From positions 42,173 to 106,172 of the forward strand of contig MDLA01000129.1 in NCBI GenBank assembly GCA_001730015.1: DNA of 64,000 bases. Direction: 5' to 3'. A program made the position numbers and the translations under genes. Origin of the DNA: Chromatiales bacterium (ex Bugula neritina AB1). Its GTDB lineage: Bacteria > Pseudomonadota > Gammaproteobacteria > Granulosicoccales > Granulosicoccaceae. Positions 48,711-57,054 of the stretch are shown piece after piece; the first letter of the stretch is position 1; each line of letters opens with the position of its first letter. The notes under the pieces are model-generated. The model was not told the DNA's origin. It did no database searches and was given only the letters and a program-made list of their open reading frames with translations.

Positions 48711-50201
48711 ATGCTCGATACACTCGCACAATCATTCGCACTCTTCGCAACCGTTGATAATGCACTCGCACTTTTTATCGGTGTGGTTATCGGCACTATA
48801 GTTGGCGCAATACCGGGAATGACAACCCCTATGGCAGTCGCTCTGACTCTGCCTTTTACGTTTACCATGGCGCCGGTCACTGGCATATTACTGCTGCTTG
48901 GTGTCTACAAGGGCGGTATCTATGGCGGCTCAATCACCGCAATACTTATCAATACGCCGGGTACACCAGCCGCTTCCTGTACCGTTCTCGATGGCTATCC
49001 GCTGGCGCGCAAGGGAGAAGCCAGGCGAGCACTCGACATCGCGCTCTATTCGTCGTGCATAGCCGATTTCATATCGAACCTATCATTAATACTGTTTGCC
49101 GGTACTCTTGCAACATTTGCGCTTAAATTCGGGTCCGCCGAACTGTTCACTTTAATCGTATTTTCTCTCACCATAATTGCCGGTGTATCCGGTGCGCAAT
49201 TGCTTAAAGGATTCGCAGCGGCCTGCCTGGGGTTGCTGCTGGCAACCATCGGGCTCGATCTGATCTATGGCACCAGCCGTTTTGTTTTCGGCCAGGTCAA
49301 TCTAATGAGTGGCCTGACTTTTATACCGGTTTTAATCGGTCTGTTCGCCCTGCCCGAGATTATCAATTATTTTATTTCAGGCGGAGAAACCGCAAACAAG
49401 AGTCAGCTAGCCGGTACAGGTGCTGGCTGGAAAGACCTTAAAAAATGCCTCAAATCAATTGTACGCGGCAGTTTTATCGGTGTGGTGCTCGGTGCAATAC
49501 CGGGCATCGGTGGCGCACCAGCAGCGTTTATGTCGTACAGCGAAGCCAGGCGCAACTCCAAAACCCCCGAAAAATTCGGCACCGGCGAGCTTGAAGGGGT
49601 TGCGGCAGCAGAATCCGGTAATAACGGCGTCGCCGGAGCCACCATGATCCCCCTGCTGGCACTGGGTATACCCGGAGACGTGATCACCGCTATTATTCTA
49701 GGCGCTTTCATGATCCACGGTCTGCGGCCGGGGCCGTTGATGTTCCAGGACAACATCAGCCTAATCTACGCCCTTTTTATGGGAATTATGCTCAGTTCAT
49801 TTTACCTGCTGGTTGTCGGTAAGCTTTCAATCCGGGCAATCAGCCGAATTGCCGATATACCTCGCCAGCGCTTGTTTCCGGTGGTGCTGGTTCTGTGTGT
49901 TTTCGGTGCCTATGCGGTGAACAACACCGTCTTTGATATCGGTGTCATGTTCCTCATGGGCGCACTGGGTTTTATCATGTTAAAACTCTCTATACCCGCT
50001 GCTCCATTTCTAATTGCCTTTATTCTCGGCCCGCTACTGGAAGACAACTTCCGCCAGGCACTGCTGATTTCGAAAGGACAATATTCAATCTTTTTCTCCA
50101 CGGGCATTTGCTGGTTTTTCTGGGTATTAACACTGATATCGGTGCTATTTCTAGTCTGGCAGCATACCCGCCCCAGCCGAGCAGCTGTGTTCAATGGATA
50201 A
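48711..50201 (+). CDS. tctA: Tripartite tricarboxylate transporter large membrane subunit (TctA)
   Basis: This permease of 496 residues with about 12 helices forms the ion-coupled transport channel. Typical segments are GAIPGMTTPMAVALTLPFTF, LLLGVYKGGIYGGSITAILINTPG, GAIPGIGGAPAAFMSYSEA and LALGIPGDVITAIILGAF. The two GxIPG repeats reflect its internal duplication. The stop overlaps the metallophosphoesterase start by eight bases, so that gene is part of the operon. Confidence 0.94.
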   Translation: MLDTLAQSFALFATVDNALALFIGVVIGTIVGAIPGMTTPMAVALTLPFTFTMAPVTGILLLLGVYKGGIYGGSITAILINTPGTPAASCTVLDGYPLARKGEARRALDIALYSSCIADFISNLSLILFAGTLATFALKFGSAELFTLIVFSLTIIAGVSGAQLLKGFAAACLGLLLATIGLDLIYGTSRFVFGQVNLMSGLTFIPVLIGLFALPEIINYFISGGETANKSQLAGTGAGWKDLKKCLKSIVRGSFIGVVLGAIPGIGGAPAAFMSYSEARRNSKTPEKFGTGELEGVAAAESGNNGVAGATMIPLLALGIPGDVITAIILGAFMIHGLRPGPLMFQDNISLIYALFMGIMLSSFYLLVVGKLSIRAISRIADIPRQRLFPVVLVLCVFGAYAVNNTVFDIGVMFLMGALGFIMLKLSIPAAPFLIAFILGPLLEDNFRQALLISKGQYSIFFSTGICWFFWVLTLISVLFLVWQHTRPSRAAVFNG

Positions 50202-51948
50202 ACCACTCTTTTCATTTGGAATTATTACCGACACGCATATCCGTGCACCCCAGGGGGATTTATCGTCCCCGTATCCGGTTAATGAGCGTGCTAACGCCAG
50301 GGCACGCTATGCCGCAGCTCTTCTGCAAGCTCAGAAGCCGGAATTTGTAATTCATCTGGGTGATATGGTTCACCCGCTTCCCGGCATGCCGGTATACAAC
50401 GTGGCCTGCGATGAAGCCCTGAGTATATTCAGCAAACTGCCGAAGCTGCATTTTGTTGCCGGCAATCACGACATCGGCGATAAACCGATGCCGGGCTCTC
50501 CGGCTGCCGGAATCGACAACACAGCGATGTCACTCTATACCGGAAAATTCGGACCGCAGTGGTATTCGTTCGAACACAAAAATTGCTGTATCGTTGTAAT
50601 TAATTCATCACTGATTAATACCGGCATAGAAGCAGAGCACCAGCAATTTCAGTGGCTGCAACAGGAACTCGAAGCCAACAGCCAAAAACGAATTATTCTG
50701 TTTTCCCACTACCCGCCGTACCTGCACGATACAAAAGAACAAGAGCACTACGACAACATAGCCGAACCCGGCCGCCACTCGCTACTCAAACTGGTATCAC
50801 AGTACAATATAGAGCTGGTATTCTCGGGCCATGTACATCAATTTTTCTTCAACCAGTTGGGTGGCACTACTTTCTACACACTGCCACCCACCAGCTTTAC
50901 CCGTCAGGACTACGCCGAAATATTCAATACAATGCCAGCGACGGAGTTCGGTCGGGACGACCACGGAAAATACAGTGTCGCGATCGTAGAGGTTTATGCA
51001 AGCGGGCACCGACTGCGGCTGCTGCCAACAGAAGGCAAAGAAATATCTCAAGATCAAAAGCCCTTACCAGAGTCACTGTATCGAAAGCGCCCAACCACTA
51101 AAAAGCTGGCAGTCAGCCTGCGTCATATCTGGCACCAATCTATAGACTTACCGTACAACGGCCCGATGGAAGAATTCAGTCGCAAACGCGTTCGCAATGA
51201 TTACACCCTGCTGCGACTGCTGCAAACGGGCATTGATCAGGTACGGGTGCCGATTCACGATTTACTGGAAGACAGCAGTCGCCAGCGAATGGCAGACTAC
51301 GCATCCCTGGGTATCCGTTTCCATACATTTTGCCGTATCGAGCAACTGCCGCAGGCCCTCGAAGCCGCATGCCGGCACAACACACTAGTCTCTACCCTCG
51401 AATGCATCATGCCCACCGACATGCAGGAATGGCCCGCACTGATCGCAAAGCACTTCAGTCAGATCACAGCAGACAAATTACCCATCCATCTGGGTTACGC
51501 CTGCTCTGGTGCTCATGCGTCCACCAGCGACAAGCCGTTTGCACACACGGTAACTTCCGGGTTTCAGTGGCACGATCATGAAAACGTTCTCGAGCAGCTG
51601 GCAACTTACTCGCCGTTATCGCAATGCAGCGGTATTGTGTTCCAGATCCCGTGGGAAGCCTCTCTTCTCGACACCCTGCAACACATGCAACGGGTGTTCA
51701 CCTCCCTGCCCTGTTATTGCGTGGTCAATCTTCGGCTCTCACTGGAAAACCCCGCCGCCGCCAATTTCGACGATGACGCCATTGCAGAGCGAATTACCAG
51801 CGCACTGAAGTTTGTGGAAACCGCCCCCGATTTACGTTTGCACCTCGATACCTTTGCAGACATAGATCGCGGCTATTCTCCACGGCACGGTCTGCTGGAC
51901 AGACGCTATAACCTTCGACCCGCCGGCCAGCGTCTGGCAAGCTCCTGA
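50194..51948 (+). CDS. Calcineurin-like metallophosphoesterase with unknown C-terminal domain
   Basis: The N-terminal domain (about 1-280) is a metallophosphoesterase: DTHIRAPQG, GDMVHP, AGNHDIGD, FSHYPPYLHD and SGHVHQFFF supply the two-metal ligands. The remaining 300 residues do not match a family I recognise; they may form a TIM-barrel-like domain. It begins RHIWHQSIDLPYNGPMEEF and ends HLDTFADIDRGYSPRHG before the tail. No signal peptide is present. The overlap with tctA and the coupled operon suggest that it processes the imported phosphorylated or ester substrate, an inference from position. Confidence 0.87.
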   Translation: MDKPLFSFGIITDTHIRAPQGDLSSPYPVNERANARARYAAALLQAQKPEFVIHLGDMVHPLPGMPVYNVACDEALSIFSKLPKLHFVAGNHDIGDKPMPGSPAAGIDNTAMSLYTGKFGPQWYSFEHKNCCIVVINSSLINTGIEAEHQQFQWLQQELEANSQKRIILFSHYPPYLHDTKEQEHYDNIAEPGRHSLLKLVSQYNIELVFSGHVHQFFFNQLGGTTFYTLPPTSFTRQDYAEIFNTMPATEFGRDDHGKYSVAIVEVYASGHRLRLLPTEGKEISQDQKPLPESLYRKRPTTKKLAVSLRHIWHQSIDLPYNGPMEEFSRKRVRNDYTLLRLLQTGIDQVRVPIHDLLEDSSRQRMADYASLGIRFHTFCRIEQLPQALEAACRHNTLVSTLECIMPTDMQEWPALIAKHFSQITADKLPIHLGYACSGAHASTSDKPFAHTVTSGFQWHDHENVLEQLATYSPLSQCSGIVFQIPWEASLLDTLQHMQRVFTSLPCYCVVNLRLSLENPAAANFDDDAIAERITSALKFVETAPDLRLHLDTFADIDRGYSPRHGLLDRRYNLRPAGQRLASS

Positions 51949-52044
51949 GAGCGGCTGAACCACCCGTTCTTTCAATTCCAGAAACCGGTCTAAATTTAAA
52001 ATAGTCCGGTATAATCATAAGGATCGATCGCAACGGAGAGAACA

Positions 52045-52344
52045 GTGCCAACTAAAACAAAGATCAATTTCAAAGGCAGCCAGGGCGACGAACTGGCAGG
52101 CCTGCTGGAGCAACCTGATACCGACAGCAGTGGCTTTGTTCTGTTTGCCCACTGCTTCACCTGCGGTAAAGATATCGCCGCCGCCTCACGTATTTCACGG
52201 GCACTGGTCGCACACGGCTTCAGCGTGTTCCGGTTCGACTTTACCGGCCTTGGCAGTAGCGACGGCGATTTCGCTAACACCAACTTTTCTTCAAATGTAG
52301 CCGACCTTGTCGCCGCGGCAGAGTATCTGCGATCAGCGCACTAG
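52045..52344 (+). pseudogene. Alpha/beta hydrolase-OsmC fusion, N-terminal part before an amber codon
   Basis: The first 99 codons encode the start of an alpha/beta hydrolase ([36 protein letters not shown]). The GTG start has GGAGAG four bases upstream. A TAG at 52342-52344 interrupts the frame directly before the nucleophile motif. Without the TAG the sequence continues perfectly in frame, so this and the next entry are one gene of about 405 codons. CAG (Gln) would fit at that position in the family. Confidence 0.85.
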
Positions 52345-53262
52345 GCACCAACGCTACTGATCGGTCACAGCCTCGGAGGCACAGCGGTACTCAATGCTGC
52401 AGGACAACTTCCCGAAGTAAAAGGCGTTGTAACCATTGGCTCTCCATCAGAAGCGGAGCACGTAATCCATCAGTTTGCGTGCGATATCGACACCATCGAG
52501 AACGACGGTATCGCCAACGTCACACTGGCAAACCGGCAATTTACGATTAAAAAGCAATTCATTGACGACTTGCGCGCCACAGGTCCAGACAAAATCCGCA
52601 GCATTGACGCCGCCCTGCTGGTGATGCATTCACCATCAGATTCCGTTGTACCGGTAAGCAATGCAGAAAAAATCTACAAGTCCGCTCTGCACCCTAAAAG
52701 CTTTATCAGCCTCGATAACGCCGATCACCTGCTCAGCAATGCCAACGACGCACGCTACGTGGCTGACACCATCAGCGCCTGGGCAAACCGCTATCTTAAT
52801 CTGACCGCTGAAGCCACAAGCCCGCGACCAACGCTGCAAAAGGGTCACGTACTGGTCGCCGAGAAAGATCACAAGTTCACCCAAGACATCTACAGCGACA
52901 GCCATCAATGGCTTGCTGATGAACCAACCCGCGTGGGCGGCAGTAATCTCGGGCCCGACCCTTACGCCATGTTACTAGCCTCACTCGGCGCGTGCACCTC
53001 TATGACACTACGCCTGTATGCCAATCGCAAAAAATGGCCACTGGACAATGTAAAAGTCGAGCTCAGGCACCACCGCGAGCACGGAGCAGATTGCGAAGCC
53101 TGCAGCGATGAGCATCCTCAGATTGACGTCATCAGCCGCACGCTAACCATCGAGGGAGATCTCGACAGCACGCAACGCGCGCGGCTAACCGAAATAGCCG
53201 ATCGCTGCCCTGTCCATAAAACACTGCACGGGAAAATCGATATCAAAACCACACTAGCGTGA
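52345..53262 (+). pseudogene. Alpha/beta hydrolase-OsmC fusion, continuation after the amber codon
   Basis: The frame resumes [16 protein letters not shown] with the nucleophile Ser, then [19 protein letters not shown] with the catalytic Asp and [13 protein letters not shown] with the His, completing the hydrolase. From about residue 275 an OsmC domain follows, with the redox Cys in [17 protein letters not shown] and a second in DRCPVHKTL. This hydrolase-OsmC fusion is a known bacterial type. An in-frame ATG at 52624 would retain the OsmC domain only. The catalytic residues all look intact, so either the TAG is recent, read through, or a sequence error. Confidence 0.8.
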
Positions 53263-53289
53263 ATCGCCAGCGCAAACGGCGTCTTCTGT

Positions 53290-53308
53290 GGCCGTGATGC
53301 TCACGGCC
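53290..53308 (+). terminator. Hairpin after the hydrolase-OsmC gene
   Basis: GGCCGTGA and TCACGGCC form an 8-bp stem around TGC, 28 bases after the stop. No T-run follows, so it may end transcription only weakly or with Rho. Confidence 0.45.
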
Positions 53309-53748
53309 GCAGTGTTATAGACGCTAGTGTAGTGAAACGTACATAATGTACGAATGAGAGTTTGTCATTTAATTTGCGGCCAGGCAAAGTCGCAGACAAC
53401 GGCCATAGTTTATTTTATTTGGCCCTTATCAGGAGCTTTATCGCAGACGCTCGCCGAATGACAAGCTCCCGCAGGATCAGTTGATCAGAGTGCTCCTCAT
53501 CTAGAAATAGTAAGCACTTGATCCTATCGAAATATTCTCAATGACAATCAATCACTTTGATCAAGCGACTCACACAAGCAGTTTGCACGTTTCAATACAC
53601 CAGCCCTCAGTATCCATGGGGTGGCGAGGATCTCGCGCAGACCTTATTTTTTCACGGCAAGGGATTTCACAGCGGATTTTCTTCTCGCGTCGAATACTGA
53701 CTGATATTTGCAAGAAAAAATTCTCTGTGGAAGCAAAGATCAAGTGAG
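53309..53748. other. Long non-coding stretch with nested inverted repeats
   Basis: No convincing gene lies here. TTGTCATT (53362-53369) and AATGACAA (53457-53464) form an inverted pair about 100 bases across, enclosing further partial pairs such as GGCCA (53401-53405) and TGGCC (53420-53424). CGCAGAC occurs twice inside as a direct repeat. The layout could be a degraded mobile element or a structured RNA. A reading frame at 53541-53747 has no ribosome site or recognised family. Confidence 0.4.
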
Positions 53749-53811
53749 ATCCCGTCAATCCCGTCAATCCCGTGAATCCCGTGAATCCCGTGAATCCCGT
53801 GAATCCCGTGA
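53749..53811. repeat. Tandem array of seven 9-bp units
   Basis: The unit ATCCCGT(C/G)A repeats seven times without gaps: two units carry C and then five carry G at position 8. The array ends two bases before the stop codon of the minus-strand rhodanese gene, so it forms its 3' untranslated region. The array length may vary by slippage. Confidence 0.92.
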
Positions 53812-53812
53812 G

Positions 53813-54268
53813 CTAGGGCGCGACCGTTTTATTACCCGCTGTTATCCACCCGGCAATACCGTTTTCCACGTTATAAACAGTATCCAGCTGCCTGCCGAGC
53901 CACTTGCTGATCATTGACGTCCTGCCACCAACCATGCAAATCAAAACCAATGGCTTACTGGTATCAACCTGGCCCGACAGCGTTTGCAGCCACTGTTTTG
54001 CATTGTAATTTCCAGCCGAGTCGAAGAAAGTCAATAAAGTGCTGCCTTCGACTATTCCGGTCGACTGCCATTCATCGGCACGCCTCACGTCAATAACCGG
54101 CACACCCTCGTCCAGCAACTCCAGCAAAGTCTGGTTGTCGATATTAATTACCTCAGCTTTTGCAGGCACCACAATAGAAATCAGCAAAAGCACCAGCACC
54201 AGCAACCAGAACGACGGCTCGGTGAGCTTTCTAAAGCCGCAGCTTCTTAATTTCTCGACTATTTTCAA
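53813..54268 (-). CDS. Membrane-anchored rhodanese-like sulfurtransferase
   Basis: This 151-residue protein has an N-terminal membrane helix (about 20-38) that anchors it or acts as a signal, followed by one rhodanese domain. PVIDVRRADEWQSTGIVEG is CH2-A-like, and ICMVGGRTS contains the active-site Cys that would carry persulfide. VYNVENGIAGW is the usual C-terminal motif. It is probably periplasmic. It is divergent from a YeeE/YedE-type pair, a link known in sulfur uptake and detoxification loci, so it may deliver sulfur from thiosulfate or persulfide. Confidence 0.9.
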   Translation of the reverse strand: MKIVEKLRSCGFRKLTEPSFWLLVLVLLLISIVVPAKAEVINIDNQTLLELLDEGVPVIDVRRADEWQSTGIVEGSTLLTFFDSAGNYNAKQWLQTLSGQVDTSKPLVLICMVGGRTSMISKWLGRQLDTVYNVENGIAGWITAGNKTVAP

Positions 54269-54364
54269 TTCAGTTCTCGTGTAGATATCAATACGGCTTC
54301 GACGACTTCAGGCAGCTTCAGTTCAACGCACTATAACGCAACCCGCCATATCAACGGAATCCTT

Positions 54365-54392
54365 TGAATTTTTTTCGGTTTTCATTATAGTA
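54365..54392 (+). promoter_or_regulatory. Candidate sigma70 promoter for the YeeE/YedE genes
   Basis: TTGAAT (54365-54370) and TATAGT (54387-54392) are separated by 16 bases of T-rich sequence. Start would be near 54399, about 36 bases before the translation start. This is the best promoter match in the region. Confidence 0.6.
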
Positions 54393-54434
54393 AACCATTA
54401 ATTTTTTTGACTAGAACAACAACTGGAAAAGACT

Positions 54435-54863
54435 TTGGAAACCGAATTCACGCCGTTATTATCATTGGCCGGAGGCATGCTGATTGGAGCAGCCGCGGTA
54501 CTGTTCATGGCCGGCGTCGGTCGCATTGCCGGTATCAGCGGAATTATTTCACGCCTGCTGCCACCACGGGCAGAGCGCGGTTCGTTTGCAACCGGGCTCG
54601 CCTTGCTGGTCGGCCTGCTACTGGCCGCGCCGGTGTATACATTGTTCGGCGAGCTTCCTGCGCAAAGCGTCAGTAGCAACGCACCCTTGCTTATAATAGC
54701 CGGCCTTCTGGTAGGAATAGGTACCAGCGTCGGCAGCGGCTGCACCAGCGGGCACGGCGTTTGCGGAATTTCAAGGCTATCCGCCAGATCACTGGTTGCT
54801 ACACTAACCTTCATGATCACCGCAGTTATTACAGTCTATATCCTCAGACATATAGTAAACTGA
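54435..54863 (+). CDS. YeeE/YedE-family membrane protein, first half-transporter
   Basis: This 142-residue inner-membrane protein has four or five helices of the thiosulfate/sulfur transporter family. GMLIGAAAVLFMAGVGRIAGISG and GSGCTSGHGVCGISRLSARS hold the conserved cysteines that move thiosulfate or polysulfide in related proteins. The TTG at 54435 gives METEFTPLL, the normal family start; no other start is better. The next gene begins one base after the stop. Together they resemble the PmpAB pair rather than the fused YeeE. Confidence 0.87.
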   Translation: METEFTPLLSLAGGMLIGAAAVLFMAGVGRIAGISGIISRLLPPRAERGSFATGLALLVGLLLAAPVYTLFGELPAQSVSSNAPLLIIAGLLVGIGTSVGSGCTSGHGVCGISRLSARSLVATLTFMITAVITVYILRHIVN

Positions 54864-54864
54864 C

Positions 54865-55275
54865 ATGCAAATATTATTATCCCTGCTGGCGGGCTTACTA
54901 TTCGGCACCGGGCTGATCATCTCCGGTATGGCCAATCCCGCGAAGGTACAGAATTTTCTAGATATCACCGGCAACTGGGACCCGAGTCTGGCCCTGGTGA
55001 TGTGCGGCGCTATTCTGGTGACCCTGCCCGGTTTCTATCTGCTGCGGAAAAAACACAAGCCTTTTCTGGCAGAGAAATTCAGCTGGCCAACCGCCACTCA
55101 TTTCGATACCAAATTACTTGGCGGTGCCAGCTTATTCGGCATTGGCTGGGGCCTCAGTGGCTTTTGCCCCGGCCCTGCTGTAACCGCGCTGCCGCTTGCA
55201 GCCAATGGCACCCTTATCTTTGTGCCCGCTATGCTGGCTGGCCTTGTCATCGCGAAACTGGTATTGCCAAAATAG
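54865..55275 (+). CDS. YeeE/YedE-family membrane protein, second half-transporter
   Basis: This 136-residue partner has about four helices. IISGMANPAKVQNFLDITGNWD and GIGWGLSGFCPGPAVTAL are typical of the second half; the Cys in FCPGP is the conserved site. It starts one base after the first half. The pair would form one transport unit for thiosulfate or reduced sulfur, beside the rhodanese. Confidence 0.9.
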   Translation: MQILLSLLAGLLFGTGLIISGMANPAKVQNFLDITGNWDPSLALVMCGAILVTLPGFYLLRKKHKPFLAEKFSWPTATHFDTKLLGGASLFGIGWGLSGFCPGPAVTALPLAANGTLIFVPAMLAGLVIAKLVLPK

Positions 55276-55352
55276 CGCTTCAACTGGCGATAACCGCTGA
55301 CACAGGTGATAATCCGGGTTAACTAACAGCACTACTTTTGCCGGAACAACCC

Positions 55353-56459
55353 ATGGCCATCAAAGAAGTTCGAGTTTACTCGACCCCGTTAGCGGCAAAG
55401 CACTTGTACAATATGTCGAGTTCGGCCGTTACTACCCCGTATTCAACTATTGTCGAGATCATCGATTCCTCCGGGCACCGCGGCTATGGAGAAGCCTGCC
55501 TCGCCAGCCCGCAGTATCAACCAGCTCACAACGATGGCGTTCGCAACTCACTAACGATTCTGGCACCTGCAATAATCGGCCATGACCCGACACAGCTAAG
55601 CGTTCTAAACGCCATAATGAATTCCGCACTCGATGGCCACAGCGAAGGCAAAGCCGCACTCGATATTGCCTGCTGGGATCTCAGTGGCAAAATATTCAAC
55701 CGATCGGTCGTTGATCTGCTCGGCGGTGCGCTTCAACACAATATTATTACCTATCACGTGGTCGGGATCGGCACACCTGAATACGCCGCAACCGAAGCCA
55801 CTCGATTGCAGAATGAAGGCATAACCCGAATACAATTAAAAGCCGGCGGCCGCCCGATCCAGGAAGATATCGCCAGCATTCGCGCTGTCGCTGAAGTCAT
55901 TCAACCAGGTACTGACCTCGCCATCGATACCAATCGCGGCTGGACCACCGCAGAGGCGATCCAGGTTTCCAGCGCCTGCAGAGATATCACGCTGTCACTG
56001 GAACAGCCATGCGCCACTGAATCAGAGCTAAGCTCTGTAAAACAGCAAAGTCACCACCCGATTGTGGTCGATGAAAATTCAACCGACATCGGCGCTATCG
56101 CCCGCATGATCGCAAACGGCCTGGCAGACGGCTTCGGTTTAAAGATCACCCGACTCGGCGGTCTGACCAACATGCGTGCAGTACGCGACCTGTGCATGCA
56201 AACCCGCACCCCAATGAGTGCAGACGACGCATGGGGCGGTGATATCATTGCTGCTGCCGGGGTGGCAATGGGAGCTACACTCCAGCCGCAATTAAGCCGC
56301 GGAGCATGGCTGGCTCATCCTTACCACCAAACCCATTACGACGAGCACAACGGCCCGCGCATTGAAAACGGCTACGTCACACTGCCGCAGGGAGGCCCGG
56401 GACTCGGGCTGGTTATCGAAGAAGGCAGATTCGGCGAGCCCTTAACTATCTATAAATAG
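55353..56459 (+). CDS. Enolase-superfamily racemase/epimerase or dehydratase (MR/MLE family)
   Basis: This 368-residue enzyme abstracts an alpha-proton of a carboxylate. Metal ligands are Asp in DTNRGW, Glu in SLEQP and Asp/Glu in VVDEN. Catalytic lysines are the Lys in RIQLKAGG and in GFGLKITRLGGLTNMRAV. SADDAWGGDI is typical of the group with proline-betaine and hydroxyproline-betaine epimerases and cis-3-hydroxyproline dehydratase. The first Lys of the usual K-x-K is Gln here. The ATG at 55353 is preferred to a TTG at 55338. Substrate is not determined; a betaine fits the window's theme. Confidence 0.87.
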   Translation: MAIKEVRVYSTPLAAKHLYNMSSSAVTTPYSTIVEIIDSSGHRGYGEACLASPQYQPAHNDGVRNSLTILAPAIIGHDPTQLSVLNAIMNSALDGHSEGKAALDIACWDLSGKIFNRSVVDLLGGALQHNIITYHVVGIGTPEYAATEATRLQNEGITRIQLKAGGRPIQEDIASIRAVAEVIQPGTDLAIDTNRGWTTAEAIQVSSACRDITLSLEQPCATESELSSVKQQSHHPIVVDENSTDIGAIARMIANGLADGFGLKITRLGGLTNMRAVRDLCMQTRTPMSADDAWGGDIIAAAGVAMGATLQPQLSRGAWLAHPYHQTHYDEHNGPRIENGYVTLPQGGPGLGLVIEEGRFGEPLTIYK

Positions 56460-56480
56460 ATCTGTCTATCTATAAATAGA
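56446..56480. repeat. Direct duplication across the stop codon of the MR/MLE gene
   Basis: CTATCTATAAATAGA occurs at 56446-56460 and again at 56466-56480, a 20-base period. The first copy carries the TAG stop of the preceding gene. Each copy includes TCTATAAATAGA, which is near-palindromic. It may mark slippage or an insertion footprint close to the palindromic repeat. Confidence 0.8.
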
Positions 56481-56518
56481 GCCATCTGCAAACAGCACCT
56501 AGATTCCACTTATTAGCA

Positions 56519-56687
56519 CCTAGGTGGCTGTCCGAGAATGAGGGTCGTAGCGAGGGTGTGTGATTTTGAGTCAGATATTGCGATCGATTTAGGCGAACAG
56601 TTGTTCATATTCAACTAAATCGATCGCAATAGCTGGCCAAAAGACCACATCCGCAGTAGATCATTCATTCTCGGACTGCCACCTAGG
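56519..56687. repeat. Palindromic intergenic repeat, copy 2 (169 bp)
   Basis: The ends CCTAGGTGGCTGTCCGAGAATGA (56519-56541) and its inverse (56665-56687) are 23-bp terminal inverted repeats with one mismatch. Inside, ATTGCGATCGATTTAG (56577-56592) and CTAAATCGATCGCAAT (56615-56630) are a perfect 16-bp inverted pair, so nearly the whole element can fold on itself. It is about 80% identical by eye to the copy at 11070. The flanking sequence repeats AGCACCTAG (56494-56502 and 56515-56523). No transposase is encoded. Confidence 0.9.
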
Positions 56688-57024
56688 GCAGCCGTTTCAG
56701 ATGACTGCCACATCCGGACCTGCAATCAGATGAACCAAACCCGTCAACCACTATAGACCCATTGACTCGCTGGTTAACAGCACATTCGGGTTCAGCAAAA
56801 CGCTCCACCTTTTTAATACTCACGCACTCATGCGCTAACAGGTAATCGATATGCCAGCGCAGCTTTTTATCAGCGCGAACGTGGCGGGCAATACGTGCTT
56901 CAATATTGGTTTTTGCAGAGCCGGTATAAAAATACCGTCCTGCCGGAAATTCAAAGGTACCCAAACGCCCTACCACAATAGAAATGGCGGCCGGAATTCT
57001 AATATCAAGTTGGTAGGTAATCAT
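56683..57024 (-). CDS. GIY-YIG-like (DUF123) protein
   Basis: This 113-residue protein has a GIY-YIG-like nuclease fold of the DUF123 type. FPAGRYFYTGSAKTNIEARIARH, LRWHIDYLLAH and GFGSSDCRSGCGSHL are family hallmarks. The ATG at 57024 is preferred to one at 57036. The TAG stop falls inside CCTAGG, the end of the palindromic repeat, so the C-terminus may have been set by the repeat. Biological role is unknown; the family is thought to act on DNA or be structural. Confidence 0.85.
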   Translation of the reverse strand: MITYQLDIRIPAAISIVVGRLGTFEFPAGRYFYTGSAKTNIEARIARHVRADKKLRWHIDYLLAHECVSIKKVERFAEPECAVNQRVNGSIVVDGFGSSDCRSGCGSHLKRLP

Positions 57025-57054
57025 GTTGTACCGCAATTAAAAAACAAATCTCAA

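Noticed and set aside
30203..52344. General recoding of TAG to Gln
   Set aside because: TAG is used as an ordinary stop in many intact genes here, such as the acyl-CoA dehydrogenase (7643-7645), potH (17917-17919), tctB (48705-48707) and the MR/MLE gene (56457-56459).
53749..53811. CRISPR-like repetition
   Set aside because: Units are 9 bp, directly abutting, with no spacers or cas genes nearby.
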